Shown one piece after another: positions 41,331-50,515 of a stretch of 64,000 nucleotides of DNA. A model generated the notes under the pieces. That model saw only the letters and a program-made list of their open reading frames with translations, had not been told where the DNA came from and made no database searches. Made by a program: the position numbers and the translations under genes. Position 1 is the stretch's first letter, and each line of letters begins with the position of its first letter. Location: positions 9,274,692 to 9,338,691 of the forward strand of contig NC_135039.1 in NCBI RefSeq assembly GCF_051020975.1, in the 5' to 3' direction. This DNA is from Osmia lignaria lignaria. Lineage: Eukaryota > Arthropoda > Insecta > Hymenoptera > Megachilidae.

Positions 41331-42026
41331 TTATTTATTCTGTTATTATTCTATTATTACTGTTAGCTTGTAAATTATTTTAATTTTCAATAGGAAGAAA
41401 TTGTCCGGTTTCATGGAAATCACGGGCTTTTCCTAACATCATAAAGCACTTAATTTGCAGTCAATAGTTCCGCAGCATATTCTGAATAAATTAATAAATA
41501 AATATAATTGAAACTATATCGTGTATGGTATCATTTTAATCAGAATTGTACACGCGTTTCGTCGTCGTTAGAAAGGAGGCGATTGGAAAACTCCGTGATT
41601 TTAAAGAGGTGTCGGACGTTAGGACGATGCGGTTATCAAGAAAGAGCCGGAGTTGGTTTTAAATGAACTAAATGTATTTAAGCTCGTTGTTTGCGACGGT
41701 TGTACAAGGTTGATAAACTCTTAATGCTAAGTTTAATAAAACAAGAAACTTTAAGAACAATTTTATGTATGTCCGCGTATTCCCGAAGCGGAAAGTTCGA
41801 AATTTCGGAGGGAAGGCGAAGCGCGATGTTTCGGCGAACGAAGACTGGTTAAGAATAAAGATTAAGTGGTTAAAATCAACCCGCTTAAATATTGAAGAGT
41901 CCCCTTTGTTCCAGGGGCCGCCCATCACCTCTCCGCCGAACTCGTCACGCTCCGTCGGCCAGCCGAGTCGGCAAAACGGTAGCGAGGTGACATGTAAACA
42001 CCTGGTACAAAGGGGAAGACTGTTAC
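41331..42026. other. Non-coding; carries one copy of the 10795/42280 repeat core
   Basis: 41490-41545 repeats 42270-42325 directly, about 780 bp apart, suggesting that sequence between them is an insertion. Just before 42027 lies a purine-rich GGGGAAGAC run. No gene is seen. Confidence 0.35.
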
Positions 42027-42219
42027 GTTATTGTGGAACGGTTTAGATTCTATACAAAGCCTATTATTAGATAACCAAATTGATTTATGGTAGGCTATTT
42101 ATGGAATCCATAAGCGATTAGAAGTCGTTAAAGGTGTATTGTGAACCTTAACCGTTTTAAACTAAATAAACGACTTTCAAATTTGAAACGTTCGGTTTTC
42201 GCTCGAACAGAATACTACA
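42027..42219 (+). repeat. Possible short LTR
   Basis: It begins TGTTACGTTATTG after a purine-rich run and ends near ACTACA, about 190 bp. There is no matching partner copy or clear target duplication in the window, so the call is weak. Confidence 0.25.
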
Positions 42220-43237
42220 ATATTTATTATAATGTATATTACTATTTTTTATTATCCTTTTATTTTTATTTTAATAAATAAATATAACTGAAACTATATC
42301 GTGTTTAGTATCATTTTAATCAGAAAAATCTCACAAATGCGTTAGAAGTAGTTTCATTAAGAAAAGGTCAAAAATAAAAAAATGTTATCGTTGACTTGGT
42401 ATTAGTCACACCGATATTACGGTTCGGATCATGTTACACGGCTTCCTCGCCGAGCATCTCGGTTCGCCAACGGGAAACTCCCCATGTGGAGGGGATAGCC
42501 ACCTTGCACTTGTCCAGTTGTATGCGATTTTATAACTGGTTTTTGCCGCAATATTATGCCGCTAGTGAAACGGGTGCTAAATAAATAGCGCTGCACTTTG
42601 ACTAGTAAATAGTTTATTAATACAAGAACCGCTTACCGCGGAGGTTGATTTATTACAGGTTATTGTTCGCGTAACACGGTCAAACTTCAACAAAACTGTA
42701 CTCGCTCGCTAAGGATCGTTTCTATAATATTTCTAATCGCCTTTGTTGTTCCGGCTGTTTTATAGATTCCGGTGGTCACACGGATTTGTTTCACGGAGCT
42801 CCCGAGTGCCAATTAGAGGGCTCCGTGACCTTTTTATTACCTTATTTGGTAATATGTCTCGCGATCCATCTGTGTGTAAGTGCCTGACACTCTTCCGTGC
42901 CGGGCCGGAGAGAGGGGCGCGGAGGCCGGAATCAGGTCTTTTTTCGTCTCCTCGTTCGACAGTTTTTGCAGTTTTTGCCCGATTTAGCGCGAGACTGTTC
43001 TAGAAAGGCTTTTATTTTCTAAGATTGTTGAAACGTGTTTTCGGCTCTGTATTTTCCTATAGCTACAATAAATGTACAATTTAAATATTAACAATTTAAT
43101 TTGTTTGTAGTGTTTCCTTTCGCAAACACCAGTCAATTTTTTCTTGCACTTATCCAAGCTTTACTGTATACATACCGCGGTTATGTGTGCGTCGGCAAGC
43201 GACCCTCGCTTATAAAGGCGGCCGAAATATTATTTTA
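42220..43237. repeat. Non-coding; contains repeat copy 42280-42430
   Basis: 42280-42430 is the inverted match of 10795-10935. The rest, including a GC-richer part around 42890-42960, shows no recognisable gene. Confidence 0.4.
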
Positions 43238-43394
43238 TCTTAACCTAACCTAATCTAGATATGTAAATAACGGAAAAGAATTATATTTTGTCAACATTGG
43301 TATTAATCATTGTGCACTACAAGATTGTCTGCCGTCCGTACGCGGTATTTTATTTTTTCTGTTATTTATACGTCTAGATTAGGTTAGGTTAGGC
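43238..43394. mobile_element. Small MITE with TTAGG-type terminal arms
   Basis: The arms 'CCTAACCTAATCTAGAT' (left) and 'TCTAGATTAGGTTAGG' (right) pair for about 35 bases including ATGTAAATAAC/GTTATTTATAC. The right arm ends in three exact TTAGG units (43379-43393). The loop is about 80 bases and non-coding. Confidence 0.55.
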
Positions 43395-43633
43395 CAGGCC
43401 TGTCCAAGTAGGGGAAATCCACTTCTGAAACACATGTTCCGGTTCCCCTTCCAACGCTGCTCCATCAAGTAAGATGGGACAGTTCCGACTACCGTCTCTC
43501 CGTCTTTCCTAGCGGCGGTACTGTTCCCTCGGAGCGACGGTAATCGGAACCGTCCCATGTGTTCTGCATGGTGCATGCTGCAACGATTCAACATGTGTTC
43601 CAGGAGTGGATTTTCCCTACTTGGATAGGCCTG
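43395..43633. mobile_element. Foldback element of about 240 bp
   Basis: The outer arms (CAGGCCTGTCCAAGTAGGGG and complement) pair over about 42 bases, and an inner pair (GATGGGACAGTTCCG with CGGAACCGTCCCAT) extends the hairpin. It abuts the TTAGG-armed MITE. Non-coding. Confidence 0.6.
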
Positions 43634-43639
43634 TTTTAC

Positions 43640-45165
43640 GGTATTACGAATTATAAACGAGACGATACGATGACACAAACCATATTATAAAGCGACGCGA
43701 AAAAGAGTAATATTAATTACGGACGGTTTAAAAACGGAAAGAAAAAGGGTAGAATTTTTAATAGTATGAAGAATTTTAACGTATTCGTATAAGTCTTTGG
43801 CGCGGAAAACGCGAATCGCACACTCCCGGCACTCTGCCGTGCTTCGCGAAGGACTTTACCAGGCAGCTAATTACGACTATTTTTCACGACAACTCTATCT
43901 CTACGCGAACACGGGCTCCCCGTCACGTACCTATGACTTTTCGACGAAGAGTGATTTGCCTCAGTTAAGAGTTCGACCCGCTATCGGTACCCCAAGGGGA
44001 ACATCATTTGGTAAATCATGATACGCGTCGAAGGAGAAGGCCCGCCCGTATTGGTTTGCCGCGGCGCGTTTCCCGAATTCTCATTCCTTCTTGACCTTTC
44101 TTTCCAGCCTTGTCTAATGTTGTCTATTCCTTTCTATCTTCTCTAGCGCTACAACGATTTTCGTGCGTCGCAATTTTGTTGGGATCCGGGTGAAGAACGA
44201 TCGCTTTTAAAGTATAAAAGTTTATTCGAATTGTTCTCAATGACACGCCGAACTCAACTAACGCAATTTACATGAATAAGAAATACGCAATGGAACAACG
44301 CAAGTCCTTCGCTTGGTGGTTGAATCTTAATTCTGAGTCCTGACCTATTGTCACAATATATATGTGTGTCTTCTTCGCTTAGTGGGGGAGGATGACTCTA
44401 GCTCTTGATGCGTGAGAACGGAAGCAAGACTATCGCTGATGAGTCGGAGATCGCGGAATTGGATGGTGGGACATCCGGCATAGAGTTCAACGAATTATTG
44501 GTATTGGATGGTGGGATATCCGGCAGTGAGTTCGACGAATTATTGGTATAGAATGGTGGGATATCCGGCAATGAGTTCGTAGGGTTATCGTTATCAAATG
44601 GTTGGTCTTCCAACAATTTCTAGAATATTCGATGACGTATTCTAATTTCATTTTATTTAATATTTCAAACGACGAGGTTATTACGACTAATATACTGATA
44701 TTGGCGGAACGCTTTCATTAACGGTGTTCATCTCGCGTTGATTAGGTTGTTGCTAATCATTCAGTTCTATCGTTATTCGTTATTTGCGTTTTACGGATTT
44801 ACGTGATAGAGAATACGGTGGTCTATAATCTATCGTTAGTTAATTATTGATTGGCAATGTCGCATGTATTTCGACGCAAGGCTACGCGTATTAATTGTTA
44901 ACATATTCTAAAACATTACTTTGTTCAAACGCTTGGCAGATTTCCGTTGCCTGGTAATTGTTACAATACATGTTTATTGCCCTAGTCGACCCTTGTTCTG
45001 AACGTTCTTGAACGTAGGTCGTCGTTTTCGAATTCTCAGTGTTGTCACGCAAACCTCTTACTTCGTTCGATCATTCTTTCTTTCATACATTTCAATCAGG
45101 TCGCTTTTACGGTTTTATGACGCTGCATTCTATTCTCGTGTGGGCTATTACAGGTAGGAGAGGTA
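43640..45165 (-). repeat. Family-L LTR-like repeat, truncated minus copy
   Basis: Blocks 43760-44120 and 44940-45160 align with 15980-16320 and 16740-16950. The copy stops at 'CAGGTAGGAGAGGTAT' and lacks the module-rich 5' segment and TGTCACG terminus. A 45-bp tandem repeat (44461-44595) lies inside. Confidence 0.5.
44461..44595 (-). repeat. 45-bp tandem repeat, three copies
   Basis: Units start at 44461, 44506 and 44551. The minus strand is open across them and encodes 15-residue repeats of the NSLPDIPPSNTNNS type within a 72-codon frame (44398-44616). The multiple-of-three period keeps the frame, but no larger gene is visible around it. Confidence 0.6.
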
Positions 45166-45195
45166 TCCGGCTAATCGAAGTAAAAACGAAGGGGG

Positions 45196-45275
45196 TGTCC
45201 CACTTGGACGTCGACCGATTGGACGCGTGTCTTTTGGACGCCGCGCCGTTTGGACGCGGTGCCGTTTGGCTTGGA
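45196..45275 (+). repeat. 15-bp-period TTGGAC minisatellite
   Basis: TTGGAC recurs at 45204, 45219, 45234 and 45249. It is related to the array at 12887-12949. In one frame both encode SHLDV-RLDA-type repeats. Confidence 0.6.
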
Positions 45276-45436
45276 TTGCAGTTTCCCGGGTAATTGATCC
45301 CGACTATTTTATCGGATAAATCAAGGTCGAAGAAGAAGTGTCCCGAGGTCGATATCACGTGGCGTTACAAAGTTATGGCCATTTTAAAAAATCACAATTT
45401 TTCAAAAATTTTCCAATAATTTCGAATCCAAAAAAT

Positions 45437-45455
45437 AACCTAACCTAACCTAACC
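45437..45455 (-). repeat. Short interstitial CCTAA (telomere-type) tract
   Basis: CCTAACCTAACCTAA followed by degenerate CCCAACCCAA. It is three exact units of the insect telomeric repeat in an internal position. Confidence 0.5.
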
Positions 45456-45529
45456 CAACCCAACTTATCAGCTAGAATAGCTAACCTTTGAATTAGCTTA
45501 GCTCAGTTCTCTTCAGTTTGTAATCGTAC

Positions 45530-46290
45530 ATTCGTACGTTACATAGCACAAAGAAGCATAGATTTTTCATGGGAAATCGGAACTGTAGCGATGGTACGTG
45601 CTATCCCTTCCTTTTTGTCATAGTGGAGCGCGTGCGCGTATCCCCTCCTTCGAACGCCGGATCGAAGGAGCTGAGTGTCGATCCAGCGATCGTGACTAGA
45701 GTCGAGTTCGGACATTTCCCTTTCATCTTGTGGTAGCCTTCCATCTTGGGACTCAGCACCCTCGAAGGACCGCTCTACACAAACACGGTAAAACGCAGTT
45801 TTGCCTGTGCTCTGGCAATTTTCACATTGCAATTTGGAGGGCCGTGATCTCGCTCTTGGCAGTCTTAAATTCTTCCTTGAGTACACTTTGTACGACAGGA
45901 AGAACGTTGACAGATTCCGGCAAATCCACGGTTATCGGTTACTCTTAAATTCACGTATTTCAGTCTGCAAAGGAGTCGTGGGTCGGGACTTAGTGCGCGA
46001 CTTTCTCATCCTTTGATTGTGATTGAAATCGTGAAATCAGTGCCACCGTCGATCTGAGGTTCGCAGGTGAAAACCTCGCTGAACCGGAAGTATCCTCGGA
46101 TTCCACTGACTCGCCATTCTGTGATTTAAGAGACGCGTAAAGTCAACATTTCGCAGCACGGTTAGTATATTCAAACGTTCCTTTTTGTCTACGCGCTCCA
46201 CGATCACGCGACCTTCGTGCGTCGTGATTTCGGTGTATGTTTCCTAGCCGAATCGAGCGAACAATAACTCGTCCTTGGTGAAATGCGTTT
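45530..46290 (-). repeat. Repeat family C, second copy
   Basis: It is the reverse complement of 22480-23340 with indels (a segment matching roughly 23090-23170 is missing). 45530-45740 also matches 34750-34920 in the right arm. It carries the same decayed coding frame and the same internal TAG as the copy at 22480. Confidence 0.6.
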
Positions 46291-46390
46291 AAATCGTAGA
46301 CGACCGACGGAATTTTGTAACCGTCGTGTGTATATTACCTTTCGCATTCCGAGTAGAGTCACGATTTCGCGTTCTGACCTTTTTCGTTAT

Positions 46391-47690
46391 ATTTCCTGAC
46401 AGATTTTTCACACTGAATCTATTTCAGCACTCGGACTTCTGCAATTCCACAACAGTATCTTCAAATTGCTTCTGGACATTGTTTAATTCATGGATGGCTT
46501 TTCAGCATGCGGTCCAAATTTCAAAAATAATATTTCCTGACGAGCCACGCATCTAATTTTTGTTGTTAATTAAAATAAACCAGCAAGCGTGCTACAGCTT
46601 CGACCACATCGTCGCTTCCCAGTAGGTGCAATCGTGGTCAAACGCTTGCCTGGTTTAATGTAAAAAAAACAAGAAATAGATATATTTATTTTTTTGAAGA
46701 AAACAAAACATAACTGTGAATCAAACATATTTATTAGACAATTTAAAAATATTTAAAAGTGATATATCTGACTTTGTTTTGCAGAATCAAAATTGCATCT
46801 TTGATCTCGATTGATGTTGTCGCTACAAGCAAAGTTTTCCAAATGAACATCAGTAATTCGTGTTCTCACTTGTGATTTGATATGCTTCATGCAACTAAAA
46901 AGCTGTTCACACGCATAAGTGTTTCCAAATAGCGAAACCATCGACAGAGCATGTTTGTAAAACGCAGGATATTTATCCTTGTCCAAATACGTTTTATAGA
47001 ACTCTTCCAAACCGTTCAATCTGCCGCCTCTCGCGGCCGACGCTCTTATATTCTTCCATCGAATGCTCGCCATAATAACGTTTCAGCTTCACTGCTTAGC
47101 GTTCACATCTTGGCGTAACATTCAATAATACTTGTAACCAGCATGGCAGGTTTTTACTGGCTGTATGTATGTACATTTGTACCGGAATTTTAGCGAATTT
47201 TATGATAGGTCTACGCTGAGAAAAAACATTAGCAAACCGTTCGCGAGCTGTTTGACAACTGTTTGCGAGCAGAATAAGTACAGGAATTGGTAATGTTCGC
47301 TGTTCAATCGATAGTACACGTCGTTTAATTCTCAAATCCACTATTATCAGTGCATGTTTCATCGTCATAAGAGTACTGTCGTTTTTCTCATATGCAGCTA
47401 CACCACGTTTAAATTGATTAATATCGACCCAGGGTAACCCTTTAAATCTATGACTTGGCTGTTATCCACCCGCATCTCACTCAACTTCATGATCTTTGTG
47501 TTGAGTTTCGAGAATGTTTAGAGGAACATGACTAAATGTTCAACAGCGGGAAAAATGAAAGCATTCCATCGTTTGCTCGTTATCAAAACATTTCAGCTTC
47601 GCTGCTTAGCCTCCTTATCTTTGCGTAACACTCTCGCGTCACACACTCTCGCCGGTTAGTAGCAGTGAAACATATGCTATGTTAAAATTC
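46391..47690 (-). mobile_element. hAT-type element relic
   Basis: It contains a transposase C-terminal fragment (46753-47073) and non-coding subterminal sequence up to about 47690. 46391-46758 is directly repeated at 25256-25637 and 47010-47680 is inverted at 32190-32875, so this copy shows the original order of the pieces that flank the PolB element. 46391-46490 is an endonuclease 5' fragment. Confidence 0.6.
46753..47073 (-). pseudogene. hAT transposase C-terminal (dimerisation) fragment
   Basis: The frame of 106 codons ends with FYKHALSMVSLFGNTYACEQ, LFSCMKHIKSQVRTRITD and HLENF, the pattern of the hAT C-terminal dimerisation region found in ZBED/GTF2IRD2-like transposases. N-terminal zinc finger and catalytic core are missing; upstream frames (47096-47368) are broken. 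Not functional. Confidence 0.65.
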
Positions 47691-47887
47691 GTGCACTTGT
47701 CGTAACACTGTCGCGTCACATAATCACATCTTGGCGTAACATTTTCGCCGATTGTTAGCTGTATAACATATCCTATGGTTAAATTACCACCCTCGATGGA
47801 GGACAGTGTAATCCAGACATGTTGCGATGATTTAGGTTACGCGGGTTAAATTATGCTAGTTTCCGAATTTGCGAGATGAAGTTAATA

Positions 47888-48481
47888 CAGGGTGTTTGTC
47901 CCAACATGACGACTTAAAATAACTCGTAAGTTACTCGTTGTAACTCGTTGTAATTCGTTGCAAGCAAAAGTTGCTTGGTATCCAGGGGAACATGCACTGC
48001 TCTAATTTGTTTTTTATTATCTTACATTTTCAGTGAGATATTATGGTCACCTTTAGTTTTTTAAATGGAATGTCTAATATTTTTTTTCTAATTCGGATGA
48101 ATCATCTTTTGTGTAAAAAACTGGTGTTCGAAGTGTTAAGTCGTGTTAAGAATCACGTTGACTGAGCGTATTTCCTAACAGAAAATTATTGATTTCAAAA
48201 TAACTCAGTAATTATTCAGTTTAAATCCCACTTTGTATTAAGTCCTACTATTTTACACAAAATTTGATTATTTATTCAAATCTGAGAAGAAATATTAGAC
48301 ATTCCATTTAAAAAACTAAAGGTGATCCAAATGTTTCGCTATAAAAAGTAAGGTAATAAAAAACAGATTAGAGTGTTGGTTGTCTACCGGGATACCGAAC
48401 AACTTTTATTTGAAACCTTTTTTTCGTACAACGAATAACTTACGAGTTATTTTAAATCGTCTTGTTCAGAAAATCACCCTG
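47888..48481. mobile_element. MITE with TA duplication and CAGGGTG terminal repeats
   Basis: TA flanks both sides (47886-47887 and 48482-48483). The ends read CAGGGTG and CACCCTG, and inverted similarity extends to 'TAAAATAACTCGTAAGTTA' and beyond into internal blocks (TTTAAATGGAATGTCTAATATT inverted with its partner). A TA target and these ends suit a Tc1/mariner-type MITE. A truncated copy lies at 12945-13181. Confidence 0.65.
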
Positions 48482-48809
48482 TATATGGGCCATTCCACGC
48501 AAAGTGATCACACTTTTTCCCGCATGGTCTTGGATTTTTGTTAAATTTTGTAGGCTTGTAGAACCCAATGTACGAACAAAAAATCGATGTTGTTCCTCGA
48601 TATTGTTTAAACTTTCCAAGTTATAAGGACTGAAAATTTAGGGTCACTTTTTTTTCAAAAAATCATAACTCGGAAAGTATTATAGATATCGACATGCATG
48701 AACCGGCATTTTATAGGTAGAACTTCAAAGTTTAATAAAAAAATTACTACATGTTTCAACGCAATCTTCAAATTGTTGTAAACATGGCCTGGACAAGGGA
48801 CGAAGTATG
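48482..48809. other. Non-coding stretch
   Basis: It begins GGGCCATTCCACGC, a phrase that looks like a transposon terminus, but no partner end was found. No gene is seen. Confidence 0.3.
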
Positions 48810-48992
48810 GGGGAGAGTTTTTCTTCGGAATGGAAACGTTTTAGCCTGTACAGGGTTAGTTGGAAGAACGAGACGAACCGAGTCAAACAAGTTTGCGAAT
48901 AAAGAGTTTGCTTTACATTGTACATTTAAGGTTTCTGTTTTTTTCCCGATTCTCCCTTACCCGGGTCATTTTGATCGATCTCGGATCCAACA
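48810..48992 (+). repeat. Probable 3' part of the 5' LTR of BEL/Pao element A
   Basis: It ends in ...ATCCAACA immediately before a primer-binding site. A poly-adenylation-like AATAAA lies near 48899. The LTR start was not located and may be truncated near the GGGGGAGAG run at about 48811. Confidence 0.5.
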
Positions 48993-48994
48993 TT

Positions 48995-49012
48995 TGGCGA
49001 CCGTGACAGGAC
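48995..49012 (+). promoter_or_regulatory. Primer-binding site, tRNA-Arg type
   Basis: TGGCGACCGTGACAGGAC follows the CA end of the LTR by two bases. The TGGCGACCGTGACA core is the tRNA-Arg primer site known from Drosophila 412/mdg1. It marks the start of minus-strand synthesis for element A. Confidence 0.75.
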
Positions 49013-49072
49013 TCGGGGTCTTCTGTTTTGAATCGGGAAGTTTTGTGTGTTATTTCGTTCCCAGTCCGGAAA

Positions 49073-50340
49073 ATGGATCAAGCAAAGAGGAAAAGGACTG
49101 TGCAACGCGGTTCATTTACGAATGCCTTGAACAATTTTAATGAACAGTGTGCGTCTATTTCTGATTGGGAGAGCTTTACAGTGACGATTCAAGTTTTAGA
49201 AGAGAAAATGCATGAGTTAAACGTGACTACGAGCCTCATTATAGGCGCTCTATTTGATACGCCGACGACGTCAGAGACTGATTTGTGCAAGGAATCTGAA
49301 GACGCAGATGTATATAAGAATAAATTTTTGACTACAAAGTACCAGTTTAATGAGCGGTTAAAATCGAGAAGCTCAACTGATGTTCAAACAGTATTACCAG
49401 CGGGAGCAAATGAGGTGAAGAAAACTTATAAATTGCCACGGATTGAATTGATCAAGTTTAATGGAGGAATACGCGAGTGGTTGTCGTTTTGGAGTCGATT
49501 CAAAAAGATTCACGAAGACACAGATATGGACAGAGAAGATAAGTTTCAATATCTAATACAAGCTATAGTGCCCGGTTCACGCACCTCGGAATTAGTGACA
49601 AGTTATCCGCCAACTGGTGAAAATTACGAAAAAGTTATTGACAGTCTAAAAAATAGATTTGGCCGTGAAGATTTGCAAATAGAGGTGTATGTGCGTGAAT
49701 TATTACAATTAGTTTTACAGAACGCGATTTCGCCTACAAGGAATATGCAGCTATCGACGTTGTATGATAAAATCGAGTCTTATTTGAGAGCTTTGGAATC
49801 GCTGGGTGTTACTACGGACAAGTGTGCAGCAATGCTGTTTCCGCTAGTCGAATCTTCGTTACCTGAAGAGTTGCTACGAGCGTGGCAAAGGAGTAATGCT
49901 GTTCAATATATAATACATTGGCGCCGCATGCGGATAACACGTCAACGCAGTCTCAAGATCGACTAACGCGGCTTATAAAGTTTCTGGAAGCGGAAGTGCA
50001 AAACGAACTGCGAATAACGATGGCGGTAAAAGGCTTTGATTTAAAAGTGAGTGATAACAGTGAGGCTAATAGACGAAGGAAACCAAGTACATACCACGAT
50101 CATAAAGATGTCCCCAGCGCGGCAGGTCTGCTTGCTACGAAAGTTCGCGAAAACCTTTGTACATTTTGCGGAGGTAAAGATCACGTTGGTGATAACTGTT
50201 TCAAGGCGAAGAAAATGAGTCTTTCAGAAAAACGGGAAATGGTTAAGCGAAAGAATACTTGTTTTTACTGTTTAAAAATTGGGCATGGTGCTAAGATGTG
50301 TCGCGTGTATGTAAAATGTGCAAAGTGCTCGTGACGCCAC
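49073..50340 (+). pseudogene. gag: BEL/Pao element A gag with zinc knuckles
   Basis: The likely start is the ATG at 49073 (MDQAKRKRTVQ). The BEL-type gag core includes LPRIELIKFNGGIREWLSFW and FQYLIQAIVPGSRTSELV. A frameshift lies near 49910. The second frame (49918-50334) carries two CCHC-like knuckles (CTFCGGKDHVGDNC and CFYCLKIGHGAKMC) and then a TGA at 50332-50334. The base composition is AT-rich like the pol at 56.6-58.1 kb, which I take as the same element, interrupted by later insertions. Confidence 0.8.
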
Positions 50341-50515
50341 GTTACAGTGATGTGTCCGGCTGAGAGTTTCGAAGGTGATAAGGGTAGTTCCCAAAAGATT
50401 GTGACGGACAAGGGCAACATACCGAAAGAGTGTAATATGGCTAGTGTTTGTAATGATCCGTAAGTTTATTTACCAACGCTCCGTGCTAAATTAAATAGTG
50501 AAACGACTGATTGCA
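50341..50515 (+). pseudogene. Remnant of the gag-protease junction of BEL element A
   Basis: The gag frame continues past the stop (HVTVMCPAESFEGDKG...) with a further stop near 50461, then LPTLRAKLNSETTDCIV, which resembles the start of a retropepsin region. At about 50515-50535 it switches abruptly into the pol of a different, GC-richer BEL element. Confidence 0.5.

Noticed and set aside
50341..50515. Continuous BEL element from gag at 49.0 kb through pol at 53.8 kb
   Set aside because: Base composition and sequence change abruptly at about 50.52 kb and a second pol matching the gag style lies at 56.6-58.1 kb, so two elements are more likely.
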